A stretch of 64,000 nucleotides of DNA from Bacteroidales bacterium (GCA_015493525.1 WGCY01000009.1:62001-126000); one strand, 5' to 3'. Shown: positions 46,942 through 56,325, numbered from the stretch's first letter. The notes: generated from the letters alone by a model not told the origin. Numbers and translations are program-made.

Positions 46942-48900
46942 ATGACTATTTCGGGTTACAAAAAAGAACAAACCTTTGTTATAACGTTTTTGGCTGTTTT
47001 TTTGCTTGGTGCCATCATCCTTATTTTAAATACAAATAACAGTTTTGGCGGAGGCGATCATTTTTCACATTTTAAACTGGCACGGTGGGGATGGAAATAT
47101 CCCAAACTGCTACTGGATGAATGGGGAAAACCTGTCTTTACCCTGCTGGTCTCCCCTTTTGCACAGCTGGGCATAAACTATGCCCGTTTGTACAATGTCC
47201 TTATAGGAATGCTCACCGCCTTTTTATCCTGGAAACTATCACGAACACTGAAATTTGACAACAACTGGGTAATCGTTTTGTTGGTACTGTTTACGCCCAT
47301 TTACTTTATTTCCATGTTTGCCGTTTTGACAGAAGTTACCTTCAGCATGCTGCTTATGCTGTCGTTGTTGCTCTTTTTTAAAAAGGAATATATCTGGTCG
47401 GCGATAGCCATTTCATTTCTTCCGCTGGCAAGAACCGAAAGCATTGTCCTTTTGCCCCTTTTCTTAATCGCTTTTGGCTTGAAAAAACAGGTGAAAGCCT
47501 TTCCCTTTCTGGTTACCGGTTTTCTGTTCTTTAGTTTGCTGGGATGGCCTTTTTACCATCATTTTTGGTGGCTGATCACCGAAATGCCCTACAAAGGGGG
47601 CACCACTGGTTTGTACGGTCATGGCCAACTACTACATTTTGTTGAACAAACGCCTTTTATTCTGGGATATCCGTTGGCCTTCCTGTTTTGTGCCGGATTT
47701 CTTTACGACTTGCTGTTTTGGATCAGGAAAGAGCATTTCAGGCTTAGTGAGCGGTTCTATTTCCTGCTGCTGGTCCCCGGAAGTTATCTTCTCTATCTTG
47801 CTGCCCATTCCTATGTTTGGTGGAAAGGCATTGGCAATTCACTGGGACTCATTCGAGTGATTGCGGCAGTCACACCACTGGCAGCCCTAACCGCGCTGTC
47901 CGGTTATAATTTTTTGCTTAAACTACCGGGGAAAAAACGTTTCATATCCCATTTGACCGCAAGCTTGCTGCTCTTGTGGATAGTTTACACAGGGGCATTT
48001 ATGTATAAAAACAATTTTAGGCTAAGCCCGCCGGAACGTCTTCTTGCTAAAGCCTGCCAATACACAAAACAGCACAAACTAACCCGGAATAAAATTTATT
48101 ACTTTTCCAATTTTGTTCCCATCAAACTGGGTATTGACCCTTTTGATACGAAAAAGTCTTCAGAAGGATTGCCACATCTTAAACCGGTTTCCAAAGCTCT
48201 CCCTGACAACAGCATTATTATTTGGGATGCACATTTTGGCCCTAACGAGGGCCAAACTCCCCTCTCGCTACTCACAAAAGACAGTGGCCTTCGAATCATA
48301 AAAATTTTCAAGCCCAAAGTTCCTTTTAAAGTACTGGGAGGACATAACTATGCCGTGTATATCTTTCAGAAAACGAAGGAAGCTTCCGGAACCCGAAATT
48401 TTAATTTTCACAACAGTTTTGAAAATAGGCAAGACAAAAAGGGTTCTCATTACACATCAGGTCAGGTACACAGCGGAAAGTTTGCCCTAAAAATGGACAG
48501 CAGCATCCGTTTTTCTCCTTGTTTTGAAATACCCCTAAGTTCCCTTACTTACAATAAATACTCGGGAATCAGGGCCAGTGTCTGGGTTTATCCTCCATAT
48601 CCGGTTCAGGAAACGCCAGCCTCTCTTGTAGTTTCCTTTCAACATAACAACACAGCTTTTGACTACCACGCTTTCAATTTGGAAAATCCGGAAAACAGTT
48701 TAAAACTCCGGCAAAACCAATGGAATAAAATTGCGGTTTGTTATCCTGTTCCCAAAAGTTACAGAAGTAATGATTTTGTAAAAATATATCTTTGGTACAG
48801 GGGGAAAAAAGAAATTTATTTCGATGACCTGAAAGTTTCTTTTTTCAAAGATTCGACGAAAAATTTACCCTGTTTTATGATTACGCAAAAGAGAGATTAA
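46942..48900 (+). CDS. Polytopic GT-C-like protein with C-terminal beta-sandwich-like domain
   Basis: A 652-residue protein. Residues 1-360 hold about nine helices with the first-loop motif NNSFGGGDHFSHFKLA, often seen in Bacteroidota glycosyltransferase-like membrane proteins. From about 480 the chain changes to a soluble beta-rich domain (FENRQDKKGSHYTSGQVHSGKFALKMD-type start, then VKIYLWYRGKKEIYFDDLKV at the end), which resembles carbohydrate-binding jelly-roll modules. The same kind of ending is found in the LTA-synthase-like protein nearby. Its stop codon is directly before the next start codon. Confidence 0.75.
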   Translation: MTISGYKKEQTFVITFLAVFLLGAIILILNTNNSFGGGDHFSHFKLARWGWKYPKLLLDEWGKPVFTLLVSPFAQLGINYARLYNVLIGMLTAFLSWKLSRTLKFDNNWVIVLLVLFTPIYFISMFAVLTEVTFSMLLMLSLLLFFKKEYIWSAIAISFLPLARTESIVLLPLFLIAFGLKKQVKAFPFLVTGFLFFSLLGWPFYHHFWWLITEMPYKGGTTGLYGHGQLLHFVEQTPFILGYPLAFLFCAGFLYDLLFWIRKEHFRLSERFYFLLLVPGSYLLYLAAHSYVWWKGIGNSLGLIRVIAAVTPLAALTALSGYNFLLKLPGKKRFISHLTASLLLLWIVYTGAFMYKNNFRLSPPERLLAKACQYTKQHKLTRNKIYYFSNFVPIKLGIDPFDTKKSSEGLPHLKPVSKALPDNSIIIWDAHFGPNEGQTPLSLLTKDSGLRIIKIFKPKVPFKVLGGHNYAVYIFQKTKEASGTRNFNFHNSFENRQDKKGSHYTSGQVHSGKFALKMDSSIRFSPCFEIPLSSLTYNKYSGIRASVWVYPPYPVQETPASLVVSFQHNNTAFDYHAFNLENPENSLKLRQNQWNKIAVCYPVPKSYRSNDFVKIYLWYRGKKEIYFDDLKVSFFKDSTKNLPCFMITQKRD

Positions 48901-50421
48901 ATGAAAAAACATTTTGTCACCTGGAGCATCCTGCTTGTAGTGGTTGTTGTGGTTTGGTCCGATTTTAACGTAAAAATCTGGAAGACACCGGACAAAGTTA
49001 TACAGTGGGACGTGATTGACTACTACGGATACCTGCCTGCCGCTTTTATTTATCACGACATCACCCTCCGATTTAAAGACCATTACCGGGGAGACAAAAA
49101 ATTTGTTTTCTGGGCCAAAAAAACAGCGACCGGAAAGTATGTTTTCAAAATGACTATGGGCGTTTCGGTGATGGTATCCCCTTTTTTCTTTGCAGCCAAT
49201 GCCCTGGCCGGCCCGCTGGGATACAATACGGGAGGCTACTCCGAACCTTATCGCTTTGTGCTGGTTATGGCCGGATTGTTTTACCTGGTGCTGGGCCTCG
49301 TTTTCCTTGCGAAGGTTCTCCGTACCTACTTTACGAAAACAGTAACCGGAATTGTTATACTTTCGCTGGGGCTGGGCACCAACTTATTGTGGTACAGTAC
49401 TTATGAGCCTGGAATGTCGCATGTGTACACTTTCTTTCTGGCCACCGTATTCATTTACCTGACGTTGTTGTGGCATAAATATCCGACTCTGTTTCGGGCT
49501 GTTCTCATTGGAATTGTTACAGGCCTGCTTACACTCGTCAGACCGATAAACATTTTGTTTGTCCTCTTTTTTATCCTGTACGACATAAAAAACGTAGCGG
49601 ATATCCGCAGAAAGCTGAACCTGTACCGAAGTAAAACGCCCCATTTGTTGTTAATGACAGGGTTTGGGTTTCTCATCTTGTTTCCCCAGCTCATTTACTG
49701 GAAAACAGTTACCGGACATTGGGTGTATTATTCTTACGGGAAGGAAGGTTTTTTCTTTTTGCATCCGCAAATTATCAATGTGCTGTTCAGTTTCCGTAAG
49801 GGATGGTTTGTTTATACACCGGTCATGATTTTTGCCGTGGCGGGGATATGGTTTACTTTCAAAAAATACAGGGCTTTTTCCATAGCCATTCTTTTGTTAC
49901 TGTTCGTTTACCTTTATGTTGTATCTTCCTGGTGGTGTTGGTGGTATGGCGGGGGGCTCGGCCAGCGCGAGCTGATTGATATTTATCCTTTTATGGCCAT
50001 TCCGCTGGCCGCCTTTTTGGAACGGATTGGAAATTTGGGTAAGCCAAAAGCTTATGTTGCCGGTATAATAGTAGCCTTGTCTGTTTTGCTAGGGGCTTTT
50101 TATAATGTCCAATATCGGCATGGTGCCATTCATTGGGATTCCATGACCAAAGCCGCGTATTTTAACTCTTTCGGAAGGGTTCATCCTTCGCCGCGCTTTA
50201 ACAAACTTATAAAAGCACCTGATTACGATAAGGCTGTCCGCGGGTTACCGGAAACATCTGCCATTGTCCCGAAAAAAGAATCGGTGGAGTCTGTCATCCA
50301 AAAGATAAAACAGGACAAGAAATGGTTTAAGCTGGTGAAGCAAAAAGCCCGGAAAAGAAACATCCCGCTGGACTCCATGTTGAAACTGGATGCGCGTTAT
50401 GTGCTGGAACGAGATAAATGA
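48901..50421 (+). CDS. Polytopic GT-C-like membrane protein
   Basis: A 506-residue protein with about ten membrane helices and the first-loop motif WDVIDYYGYLPAAFIYHD, where the acidic pair and YLPA follow the usual GT-C-like pattern. Later segments include VSSWWCWWYGGGLGQRELIDIYPFMAIP, a feature shared by many uncharacterised Bacteroidota membrane proteins. It starts immediately after the preceding stop and is surely co-transcribed. It converges on the DEAD-box helicase gene. Confidence 0.78.
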   Translation: MKKHFVTWSILLVVVVVVWSDFNVKIWKTPDKVIQWDVIDYYGYLPAAFIYHDITLRFKDHYRGDKKFVFWAKKTATGKYVFKMTMGVSVMVSPFFFAANALAGPLGYNTGGYSEPYRFVLVMAGLFYLVLGLVFLAKVLRTYFTKTVTGIVILSLGLGTNLLWYSTYEPGMSHVYTFFLATVFIYLTLLWHKYPTLFRAVLIGIVTGLLTLVRPINILFVLFFILYDIKNVADIRRKLNLYRSKTPHLLLMTGFGFLILFPQLIYWKTVTGHWVYYSYGKEGFFFLHPQIINVLFSFRKGWFVYTPVMIFAVAGIWFTFKKYRAFSIAILLLLFVYLYVVSSWWCWWYGGGLGQRELIDIYPFMAIPLAAFLERIGNLGKPKAYVAGIIVALSVLLGAFYNVQYRHGAIHWDSMTKAAYFNSFGRVHPSPRFNKLIKAPDYDKAVRGLPETSAIVPKKESVESVIQKIKQDKKWFKLVKQKARKRNIPLDSMLKLDARYVLERDK

Positions 50422-50458
50422 GTGCTTGCCATCGATAATTATTACCGGCTACGGCAAA

Positions 50459-51814
50459 TCATTTCTTCTTGTTACGCCGGTTGAAGTTTTTGTCTCCTTT
50501 TGTTTGCGGCTTTTTGTACTTTTTCGCTAATTTTCTCCGGTAAGAACCGCCCTGGTTGGTCTTTTTGTTTTTTTCTTTCTTCTCCTGAACGACAGGCTTT
50601 TTGGAACTTCTCCGTGTGTTGCGCGTAATATGAGGGTTCTCGGCAATGTTAGGCCGTTCTTCCGGAATGAGTTCTTTGGAGATTTCGACTTCTGCCGGAA
50701 AATCCACCTGGGGAATTTCGTAATTCATCAGCAGCTCGATGGCAAGTTTTGCTTCTTCCTCTTGTTCGGTGAAGAACAAAATAGATTTTCCCGGTTGCTT
50801 TGCCCGGCCTGTTCGCCCGATTCGATGCATATAGTTTTCGGGAAAAGCAGGTGTGTCAAAATTAATCACGTGGGAGATTTCCTCCAGATCTAACCCGCGT
50901 GCCATGACATCCGTGGTAACGAGAATTCTGTATTTCCCCTCATCAAAGTTTTGAATGGAGCGAATCCTGTAGTTCTGCGATTTGTTAGAATGGATAATGC
51001 CTGCTTCCTGGCCATATTTCTCTTCCAGTGTCTCATACAACCTGTCGGCATTTTTTTTGTTGGATACAAAAACCAACACCTTTCGGTATTCTTCTTTGTC
51101 GTTCAGCAGGTAGGACAACAGGTTTGCTTTGGTTTGGAAATTTTGCACGGAATAACATTGTTGTTTGATGTTGTCCAACGGTGTTCCGCTTATGGCAATC
51201 GAAATTTTAACCGGATGAATAAAAAATTCATCAATCAGGGAATCAATCTCTTCCGTCATCGTCGCCGAAAACATGATGTTTTGTCTTCGTTCGGGAAGAA
51301 GGTCAAAAATATTTGTTAATTGAAAACGGAAACCAAGATCCAGCATGACATCCACTTCATCAATTACCAGCTTTTTTATCGCTTTCAGTTGGAGGGCACC
51401 ATTTAAAGTTAAATCATAAAGCCGTCCCGGTGTGGCCACCAAAATGTCCATTCCTTTGGCTACTGTTTGCCATTGCGTGTTGATATTTGTCCCTCCGTAA
51501 ACGCCTGTTACGCGGATATTAACCTGGTTTGCAATACTTTCTATTTTATCCACTGTTTGTAAAACCAGCTCGCGTGTGGGAACAAGTACCAAAACCCTCG
51601 GGTTGATTTGATTTGAATATTTCAGGTCCTGTAGCAGGGGAAGGGTATAGGCAAACGTTTTTCCCGTGCCCGTCTGTGCAATGCCTACCATGTCTTTACC
51701 GGAAAGGATTACCGGAAAAGCTTCTGACTGGATAGGGGTAGGGCTTTCGAAACCTGTTGTCTCAAGGGCTTTGCGTAACTGTTTCGACAGCTTGAAATCT
51801 TCAAAAGAATGCAT
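50459..51814 (-). CDS. DEAD-box RNA helicase, RhlE-like
   Basis: A 451-residue helicase with the Q motif (FESPTPIQSEAFP), motif I AQTGTGKT, PTRELV, TPGRLYDL, motif II DEVD in place of DEAD, SAT (FSATMT), and HRIGRTGRA. A lysine/arginine-rich tail of about 80 residues (for example KPVVQEKKEKNKKTNQ) should bind RNA. Such proteins unwind short RNA duplexes in ribosome assembly or mRNA decay. Monocistronic. The DEVD variant keeps the two acidic residues that matter. Confidence 0.93.
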   Translation of the reverse strand: MHSFEDFKLSKQLRKALETTGFESPTPIQSEAFPVILSGKDMVGIAQTGTGKTFAYTLPLLQDLKYSNQINPRVLVLVPTRELVLQTVDKIESIANQVNIRVTGVYGGTNINTQWQTVAKGMDILVATPGRLYDLTLNGALQLKAIKKLVIDEVDVMLDLGFRFQLTNIFDLLPERRQNIMFSATMTEEIDSLIDEFFIHPVKISIAISGTPLDNIKQQCYSVQNFQTKANLLSYLLNDKEEYRKVLVFVSNKKNADRLYETLEEKYGQEAGIIHSNKSQNYRIRSIQNFDEGKYRILVTTDVMARGLDLEEISHVINFDTPAFPENYMHRIGRTGRAKQPGKSILFFTEQEEEAKLAIELLMNYEIPQVDFPAEVEISKELIPEERPNIAENPHITRNTRRSSKKPVVQEKKEKNKKTNQGGSYRRKLAKKYKKPQTKGDKNFNRRNKKK

Positions 51815-51828
51815 AAAATTATTTTTGG

Positions 51829-51836
51829 CAAAGATA
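51829..51836 (-). promoter_or_regulatory. -7 element for helicase gene
   Basis: Minus strand TATCTTTG matches TAnnTTTG, 15 bp before the start codon. Confidence 0.5.
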
Positions 51837-51903
51837 AGTTATATAACGATGACAGTTGTTTAGGTTAATAGAGAAGCTGTTGTCGGCACATTTGAATTTG
51901 CTT

Positions 51904-51911
51904 TACTTTTG
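51904..51911 (+). promoter_or_regulatory. -7 element for TlpA-like gene
   Basis: TACTTTTG, exact match, with TTG at 51880-51882 (21-nt spacer), 22 bp before the ATG. Confidence 0.5.
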
Positions 51912-51932
51912 CTTTTCTTAAAAGGATAATAG

Positions 51933-53336
51933 ATGAAACGTACTTTTTTTGGGTGGCTTTTGCTGTTGTTAGCAACTGTGGCTTATTCACAGAATGGCTA
52001 TAAAATCAGGATGAATATCGCAGGCTCCACGGATACTTCTCTTTTGCTGGCTTCCTATTACGGCAACAAAATCAGGTTGGTGGATACGGCCTTTGCCGGA
52101 AAACCGGGCATTTTTGTTTTTGAAGGGGAAAAGCCACTTCCCGGTGGCGTTTATATGGCGGTGAGCCCGAAAAAAGTGAAACTGTTTGAGTTTCTGGTCA
52201 ACAAAAACCAGCATTTTAAACTGGTTACCGATACGGCCAACATGGCCATGCACCTGAAAGCGGAGGGGTCGCCTGAAAACAAGGCTTTTTTTGATTACCT
52301 GCAGTACAGCGACCGTGTTTTTCATAAAGCACAAAACCTGGAGCGGCAACTGAAAAAAACGGATAAAAATTCGCCGGAAGGCAAAAAACTGCGCAAAGAA
52401 ATTGCCGCCCTGAAAAAAGAAAACCAACAAAAGCAGCAGGAGCTTATCAAAACGTATCCGGGCCTGTTCGTATCCAAACTCTTCAGGGCCATGCAGGCCG
52501 TACATCCGCCCAGAAACCCGGACAGCAAAGATTCCCTTTTCGCTTATCATTACCTGGTAAAACACTACTGGGACAATTTTGACCTGGGCGATCCGCGCTT
52601 GCTGCGCAGTCCGGTGTATGACCAAAAACTGAAAACTTATTTTAAGCAGCTGGTCCCTTTTCAGCCTGATTCGGTAGATAAAGCCATTGACGGGGTGATT
52701 GCCCGTGCAAGGCCTTCCCGGGAGTGTGTCAGCTACCTCGTGTGGTATTTTACGGTAGAATACCAAAACCCGAAATATATGGGCTTCGACAAGGTTTTTG
52801 TGCACATGGTGGATCAATATTTTGCCAAAGAACCCATTGCAAATACGTCTCCTTCAGTTTTGAAATTGTTGAAAGACCGTGCATCCAAGATACGTCCGTT
52901 ACTCATCGGAAATCGTGCCCCCGAACTGATTTTGCAGGATACAACCGGGAAGTTTGTATCTTTTTATGACATCCGTAAGAAGTTTACGCTGCTGTTTTTC
53001 TGGGACTACAAATGTCATATTTGTAAACGGCAGCTGGCCGAACTGGTCCCCCTGTATCCCGAATTGGAAAAAAGGTATGGTTTGGCTGTTTATGCCGTCA
53101 ACATAAACCCTGATGTGAAGCAATGGAAAGCCGCCGTACGAAACCGTCATTTACCCTGGATAAATGTAAATGGGACACGGCCTGCGAAAGGGAATTCTAT
53201 CGGGCCTTATGATATCCATGGTACGCCCCAGCTTTTTTTATTGGATAAAGATAAGCATATTATTGCTAAGCAATTCTCTGTAAACCAGCTGAAGATGATT
53301 TTGGATAGTTATTTGGGGAGGCACAAAAGCAAATAA
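51933..53336 (+). CDS. Secreted TlpA-like thioredoxin-fold protein with long N-terminal region
   Basis: A 467-residue protein with a signal peptide (MKRTFFGWLLLLLATVAYS). The first 100 residues are beta-rich, as in the DUF4369 domain that precedes many Bacteroidota thioredoxins. The middle (about 100-320) is helical and highly charged, similar to the DUF5106-type segment. The C-terminal thioredoxin domain (about 325-467) has LIGNRAPELILQDTTGKFVS and a CxxC active site, CHIC, near residue 360, then HGTPQLFLLDKD with the cis-proline. It should be a periplasmic or outer-membrane-associated disulfide oxidoreductase. Confidence 0.88.
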   Translation: MKRTFFGWLLLLLATVAYSQNGYKIRMNIAGSTDTSLLLASYYGNKIRLVDTAFAGKPGIFVFEGEKPLPGGVYMAVSPKKVKLFEFLVNKNQHFKLVTDTANMAMHLKAEGSPENKAFFDYLQYSDRVFHKAQNLERQLKKTDKNSPEGKKLRKEIAALKKENQQKQQELIKTYPGLFVSKLFRAMQAVHPPRNPDSKDSLFAYHYLVKHYWDNFDLGDPRLLRSPVYDQKLKTYFKQLVPFQPDSVDKAIDGVIARARPSRECVSYLVWYFTVEYQNPKYMGFDKVFVHMVDQYFAKEPIANTSPSVLKLLKDRASKIRPLLIGNRAPELILQDTTGKFVSFYDIRKKFTLLFFWDYKCHICKRQLAELVPLYPELEKRYGLAVYAVNINPDVKQWKAAVRNRHLPWINVNGTRPAKGNSIGPYDIHGTPQLFLLDKDKHIIAKQFSVNQLKMILDSYLGRHKSK

Positions 53337-53360
53337 AAAAACCGGAACAATTCCGGCTTT
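53335..53360. terminator. Terminator between the TlpA-like gene and tRNA-Val genes
   Basis: Stem CCGGAA/TTCCGG, loop CAA. On the minus strand it is followed by seven T, so it mainly terminates the tRNA transcript. Confidence 0.8.
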
Positions 53361-53364
53361 CGTG

Positions 53365-53439
53365 TGGGACATACTGGATTCGAACCAGTGACCCCCGCCC
53401 TGTCAAGGCGATGCTCTAAACCAACTGAGCTAATGTCCC
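53365..53439 (-). tRNA. tRNA-Val (GAC)
   Basis: Minus-strand cloverleaf with 7-bp acceptor GGGACAT/ATGTCCC, D-arm GCTC/GAGC, T-loop TTCGAAT, and a 7-nt anticodon loop TTGACAG. CCA is not encoded. Confidence 0.92.
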
Positions 53440-53456
53440 TTATAAAAGAAAAACGG

Positions 53457-53531
53457 TGGGACATATTGGATTCGAACCAATGACCCCTGCTCTGTGAAAG
53501 CAATGCTCTAAACCAACTGAGCTAATGTCCC
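53457..53531 (-). tRNA. tRNA-Val (CAC)
   Basis: Minus-strand cloverleaf nearly identical to the neighbouring tRNA-Val except in the anticodon arm and T stem; anticodon loop TTCACAG. It is first in the pair, 17 bp upstream of the GAC gene. Confidence 0.92.
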
Positions 53532-53575
53532 GTTTTTTAGTTGAACGCCCAAACCTTTCTTTTGTTTTGGGTCTG

Positions 53576-53583
53576 CAAAAGTA
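53576..53583 (-). promoter_or_regulatory. -7 element for the tRNA-Val pair
   Basis: Minus strand TACTTTTG matches TAnnTTTG, 45 bp before the first tRNA. Confidence 0.5.
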
Positions 53584-53633
53584 AAAAAATCTTTGATAAA
53601 TAATTTCCCTTTTAAAATTTTGTTATCATTTCC

Positions 53634-53641
53634 TATCTTTG
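53634..53641 (+). promoter_or_regulatory. -7 element for DPP-IV gene
   Basis: TATCTTTG, exact match, 19 bp before ATG 53660. Confidence 0.5.
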
Positions 53642-53659
53642 GCAAAAAATTAACCTGTG

Positions 53660-55873
53660 ATGAAAAAAATAACACAACTTGTCCTGGCTGTACTCGTGCT
53701 GGGAAGCCAGCTTGCTTTTGCGCAGACTGAAAAGAAAGATGTTAATCTTCGGGATTTGTGGACCAATTACACGCTTTATCCCAAAACCGTTTCCGGCATA
53801 ATTTCGCTGAACAACGGAAAACAATACACCGAAATCAAGCATGGCTCTATTGTTGTGTATGATTACGCAACCGGCGACTCTGTTACTACGCTGGTGAATG
53901 GAAAAGAGCTGGTTCCCGAAGGTAAAAAAACAGCCATCCATATTGGTAATTTCTCGGTAAACAAAGCGGAAACAAAATTTATCTTTCCCACGCAAACCGA
54001 ACAAATTTACCGCCATTCCCGCATCTCTTATGATTATATCTGGGATACCCAAACCAAAAAGCTGACCCCGCTTTCCGACAAGGGCAAACAACGGCTGGCC
54101 GATTTTTCCCCTGATGGTACCAAAGTGGCTTTTGTGAGAGACAACAATATCTTTATAAAAGATTTACAAACCGGTGTGGAAAAGCAAATTACCTTTGATG
54201 GGAAGAAAAACAACATTATCAACGGTACCTGCGACTGGGTGTATGAGGAGGAATTCAGTTTTACCAAAGCCTTTTTCTGGTCGCCCGATGGACAAAAAAT
54301 TGCTTTTTATCATTTCGACGAAAGTAAGGTAAAACAATACACCCTGCCGTTTTATCATGGCAGCAAAAGTGCTTATCCCGAAGAGTACACCTATAAATAT
54401 CCGGTAGCGGGGGAGGATAACTCGGTTGTTCAGGTTTATACTTACGATCTGGCTTCGGGCAAAACAGTAAAAATGGATGTGGGCAGCAACGCCGACCAGT
54501 ATATCCCACGGATAAAATGGACATCCAATCCTGATAAACTGACTATCGAACGCCTCAACAGGCTGCAAAACCACCTGGATATTCTTGTCGCAGATGCTTC
54601 TACGGGGATGACAAAAACCATTTATACAGAGGACAACAAATATTACATTGACATAACCGATGACCTGACTTTTCTGCCTGATGGAAAACGTTTCCTGATG
54701 ACTTCCGAAAAAGGAGGCTACAACGCCATTTATTTGTGCAGCATGGAAAGTAAGAAAGAGAAACAACTAACCAAAGGCAACTGGGATGTAACGAAAGTTT
54801 ATGGATATAATCCCCAAAGAAAACTGGTCTATTTTCAGGCAGCAAAGACTTCGCCCCTTGACAGGGATATTCTTGCCGTGAACCTGAGGGGAAAAATCAG
54901 ACAGATTTCCACAAAAACAGGAACCAATGCCGGTAACTTCAGCAAGAGTTTCGATTATTACATCAATACATGGAGTGATGCCAATACGCCACCTTATACT
55001 ACAGTGAACAATTACAATGGAAAAATCATTCGGGTACTTCAGGATAACTGGGCTTTTGTTAAGAAAATGCAGGGATACAACCTGAGCAAACAGACGTTTT
55101 TTACGCTGCATTCTCCCGAATTCAAACTCCCCGATGGGAAACAGGTAGATTTGAATGCCTGGATTATCAAACCGCCGCATTTTGATCCCGACAAAAAATA
55201 CCCGGTACTTATGTATGTATATGGAGGCCCCGGCATCCAAACGGTGAACAACTCATGGGGGTGGAGCAACTATTTTTGGTTTCAAATGCTGGCCGAAAAA
55301 GGCATTGTTGTTATATCGGTGGATAACCGTGGTACCGGTGCCCGTGGCGAGTTGTTCAAGAAAATGACCTATTTACAGTTGGGAAAATATGAAATTGCCG
55401 ACCAGATGGAAGCCGCACGGCTCATTGGGAAGTTTCCTTATGTGGACAGCACCCGTATCGGGATTTTCGGATGGAGCTACGGCGGCTTTATGGCCAGCCT
55501 GGCCATCACCAAGGGGGCCAATATCTTCAGTACGGCAGTAGCGGTCGCGCCGGTTACCAACTGGCGTTTTTACGACAATATCTACACCGAGCGATATATG
55601 CGTACCCCGAAAGAAAACCCGGAAGGGTATAAGGAAAATTCACCTTTGCAGTATGTAAAAAATATGAAAGGGCACTACCTTTTGATGTTTGGCAGTGGTG
55701 ACGATAACGTGCACCCCATTAATTCGATGACCATGATATCGACACTTGTTGACAAAAACAAACCATTCGAAATGATGGTCTATCCCAACAAAAACCATGG
55801 AATTTACGGGGGCAACACGCGCTATTTTCTGTACCATAAAATGACGGATTTCCTGTTGAAGAACCTGAAGTAA
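53660..55873 (+). CDS. Dipeptidyl peptidase IV (S9B)
   Basis: A 737-residue secreted peptidase; ATG 53660 follows a GTG in the same frame and is preferred. Signal peptide MKKITQLVLAVLVLGSQLAFA. The propeller domain has the double-Glu substrate motif in CDWVYEEEFSF. The C-terminal alpha/beta hydrolase has the catalytic Ser606 in GWSYGG, Asp in FGSGDDNVH, and His in NKNHGIYGG. It removes Xaa-Pro dipeptides from peptides in the periplasm, matching the aminopeptidase P encoded at 16691. Single gene with its own promoter. Confidence 0.95.
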   Translation: MKKITQLVLAVLVLGSQLAFAQTEKKDVNLRDLWTNYTLYPKTVSGIISLNNGKQYTEIKHGSIVVYDYATGDSVTTLVNGKELVPEGKKTAIHIGNFSVNKAETKFIFPTQTEQIYRHSRISYDYIWDTQTKKLTPLSDKGKQRLADFSPDGTKVAFVRDNNIFIKDLQTGVEKQITFDGKKNNIINGTCDWVYEEEFSFTKAFFWSPDGQKIAFYHFDESKVKQYTLPFYHGSKSAYPEEYTYKYPVAGEDNSVVQVYTYDLASGKTVKMDVGSNADQYIPRIKWTSNPDKLTIERLNRLQNHLDILVADASTGMTKTIYTEDNKYYIDITDDLTFLPDGKRFLMTSEKGGYNAIYLCSMESKKEKQLTKGNWDVTKVYGYNPQRKLVYFQAAKTSPLDRDILAVNLRGKIRQISTKTGTNAGNFSKSFDYYINTWSDANTPPYTTVNNYNGKIIRVLQDNWAFVKKMQGYNLSKQTFFTLHSPEFKLPDGKQVDLNAWIIKPPHFDPDKKYPVLMYVYGGPGIQTVNNSWGWSNYFWFQMLAEKGIVVISVDNRGTGARGELFKKMTYLQLGKYEIADQMEAARLIGKFPYVDSTRIGIFGWSYGGFMASLAITKGANIFSTAVAVAPVTNWRFYDNIYTERYMRTPKENPEGYKENSPLQYVKNMKGHYLLMFGSGDDNVHPINSMTMISTLVDKNKPFEMMVYPNKNHGIYGGNTRYFLYHKMTDFLLKNLK

Positions 55874-55904
55874 ACGGTTGTTTCCCTTTGGGATTTGTGC
55901 CGCA

Positions 55905-56262
55905 GGCATTTTTGTGGAACAATCCGAAAGGCAGCGGTATGGGCTGGAGACTTGTCCGCGTTTGAAACGCGGACGTATTTATCTTTCACATTTGTAATGT
56001 ATTGAGCTGTGGAAATACCTCCGCGTTACAAACGCGGAGGAGCTGTGCGTGGATACCTGAAGCGGGACTTCCAAAATGAAAGGATATGCCGGGAACGGAT
56101 GCGGCAGGGACAGCAGCGGCAGCCCGGAGAACGGCGGGGCAGGTGAAGCTTATGCGGGCGGTGCGACAGGGGAGCACCCGACAAGCATTAGCTGAGCGCG
56201 CCGCCGGACGAGGACTATAGCGAATGGCCCGTGAAGGCTTGTGGGGTGGCCCGCCCAAAAAA
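55905..56262. repeat. GC-rich structured noncoding block with two related palindromes
   Basis: The 508-bp gap between the DPP-IV gene and rpsU has no gene but is far more GC-rich than its surroundings from about 55950 to 56262. Two palindromes share the core CCGCGTT...AACGCGG: one at 55954-55974 (10-bp arms, 1-nt centre) and one at 56018-56040 (10-bp arms, ACA loop). A direct repeat AGCTGTG flanks the second. A further 9-bp stem with one G-U pair joins 56157-56165 and 56197-56205, and GTGAAG-based sequences recur at 56143 and 56231. It looks like a REP-type or small mobile noncoding element; no transposase is present. Confidence 0.65.
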
Positions 56263-56317
56263 ATAAAATCCTGACTGTAATTTGCTGTTTTTTTTCCTTG
56301 CCCATTCAAAAATTTTA

Positions 56318-56325
56318 TATTTTTG
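56318..56325 (+). promoter_or_regulatory. -7 element for rpsU
   Basis: TATTTTTG, exact match, with TTG at 56298-56300 (17-nt spacer), giving a leader of about 50 nt. Confidence 0.5.
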
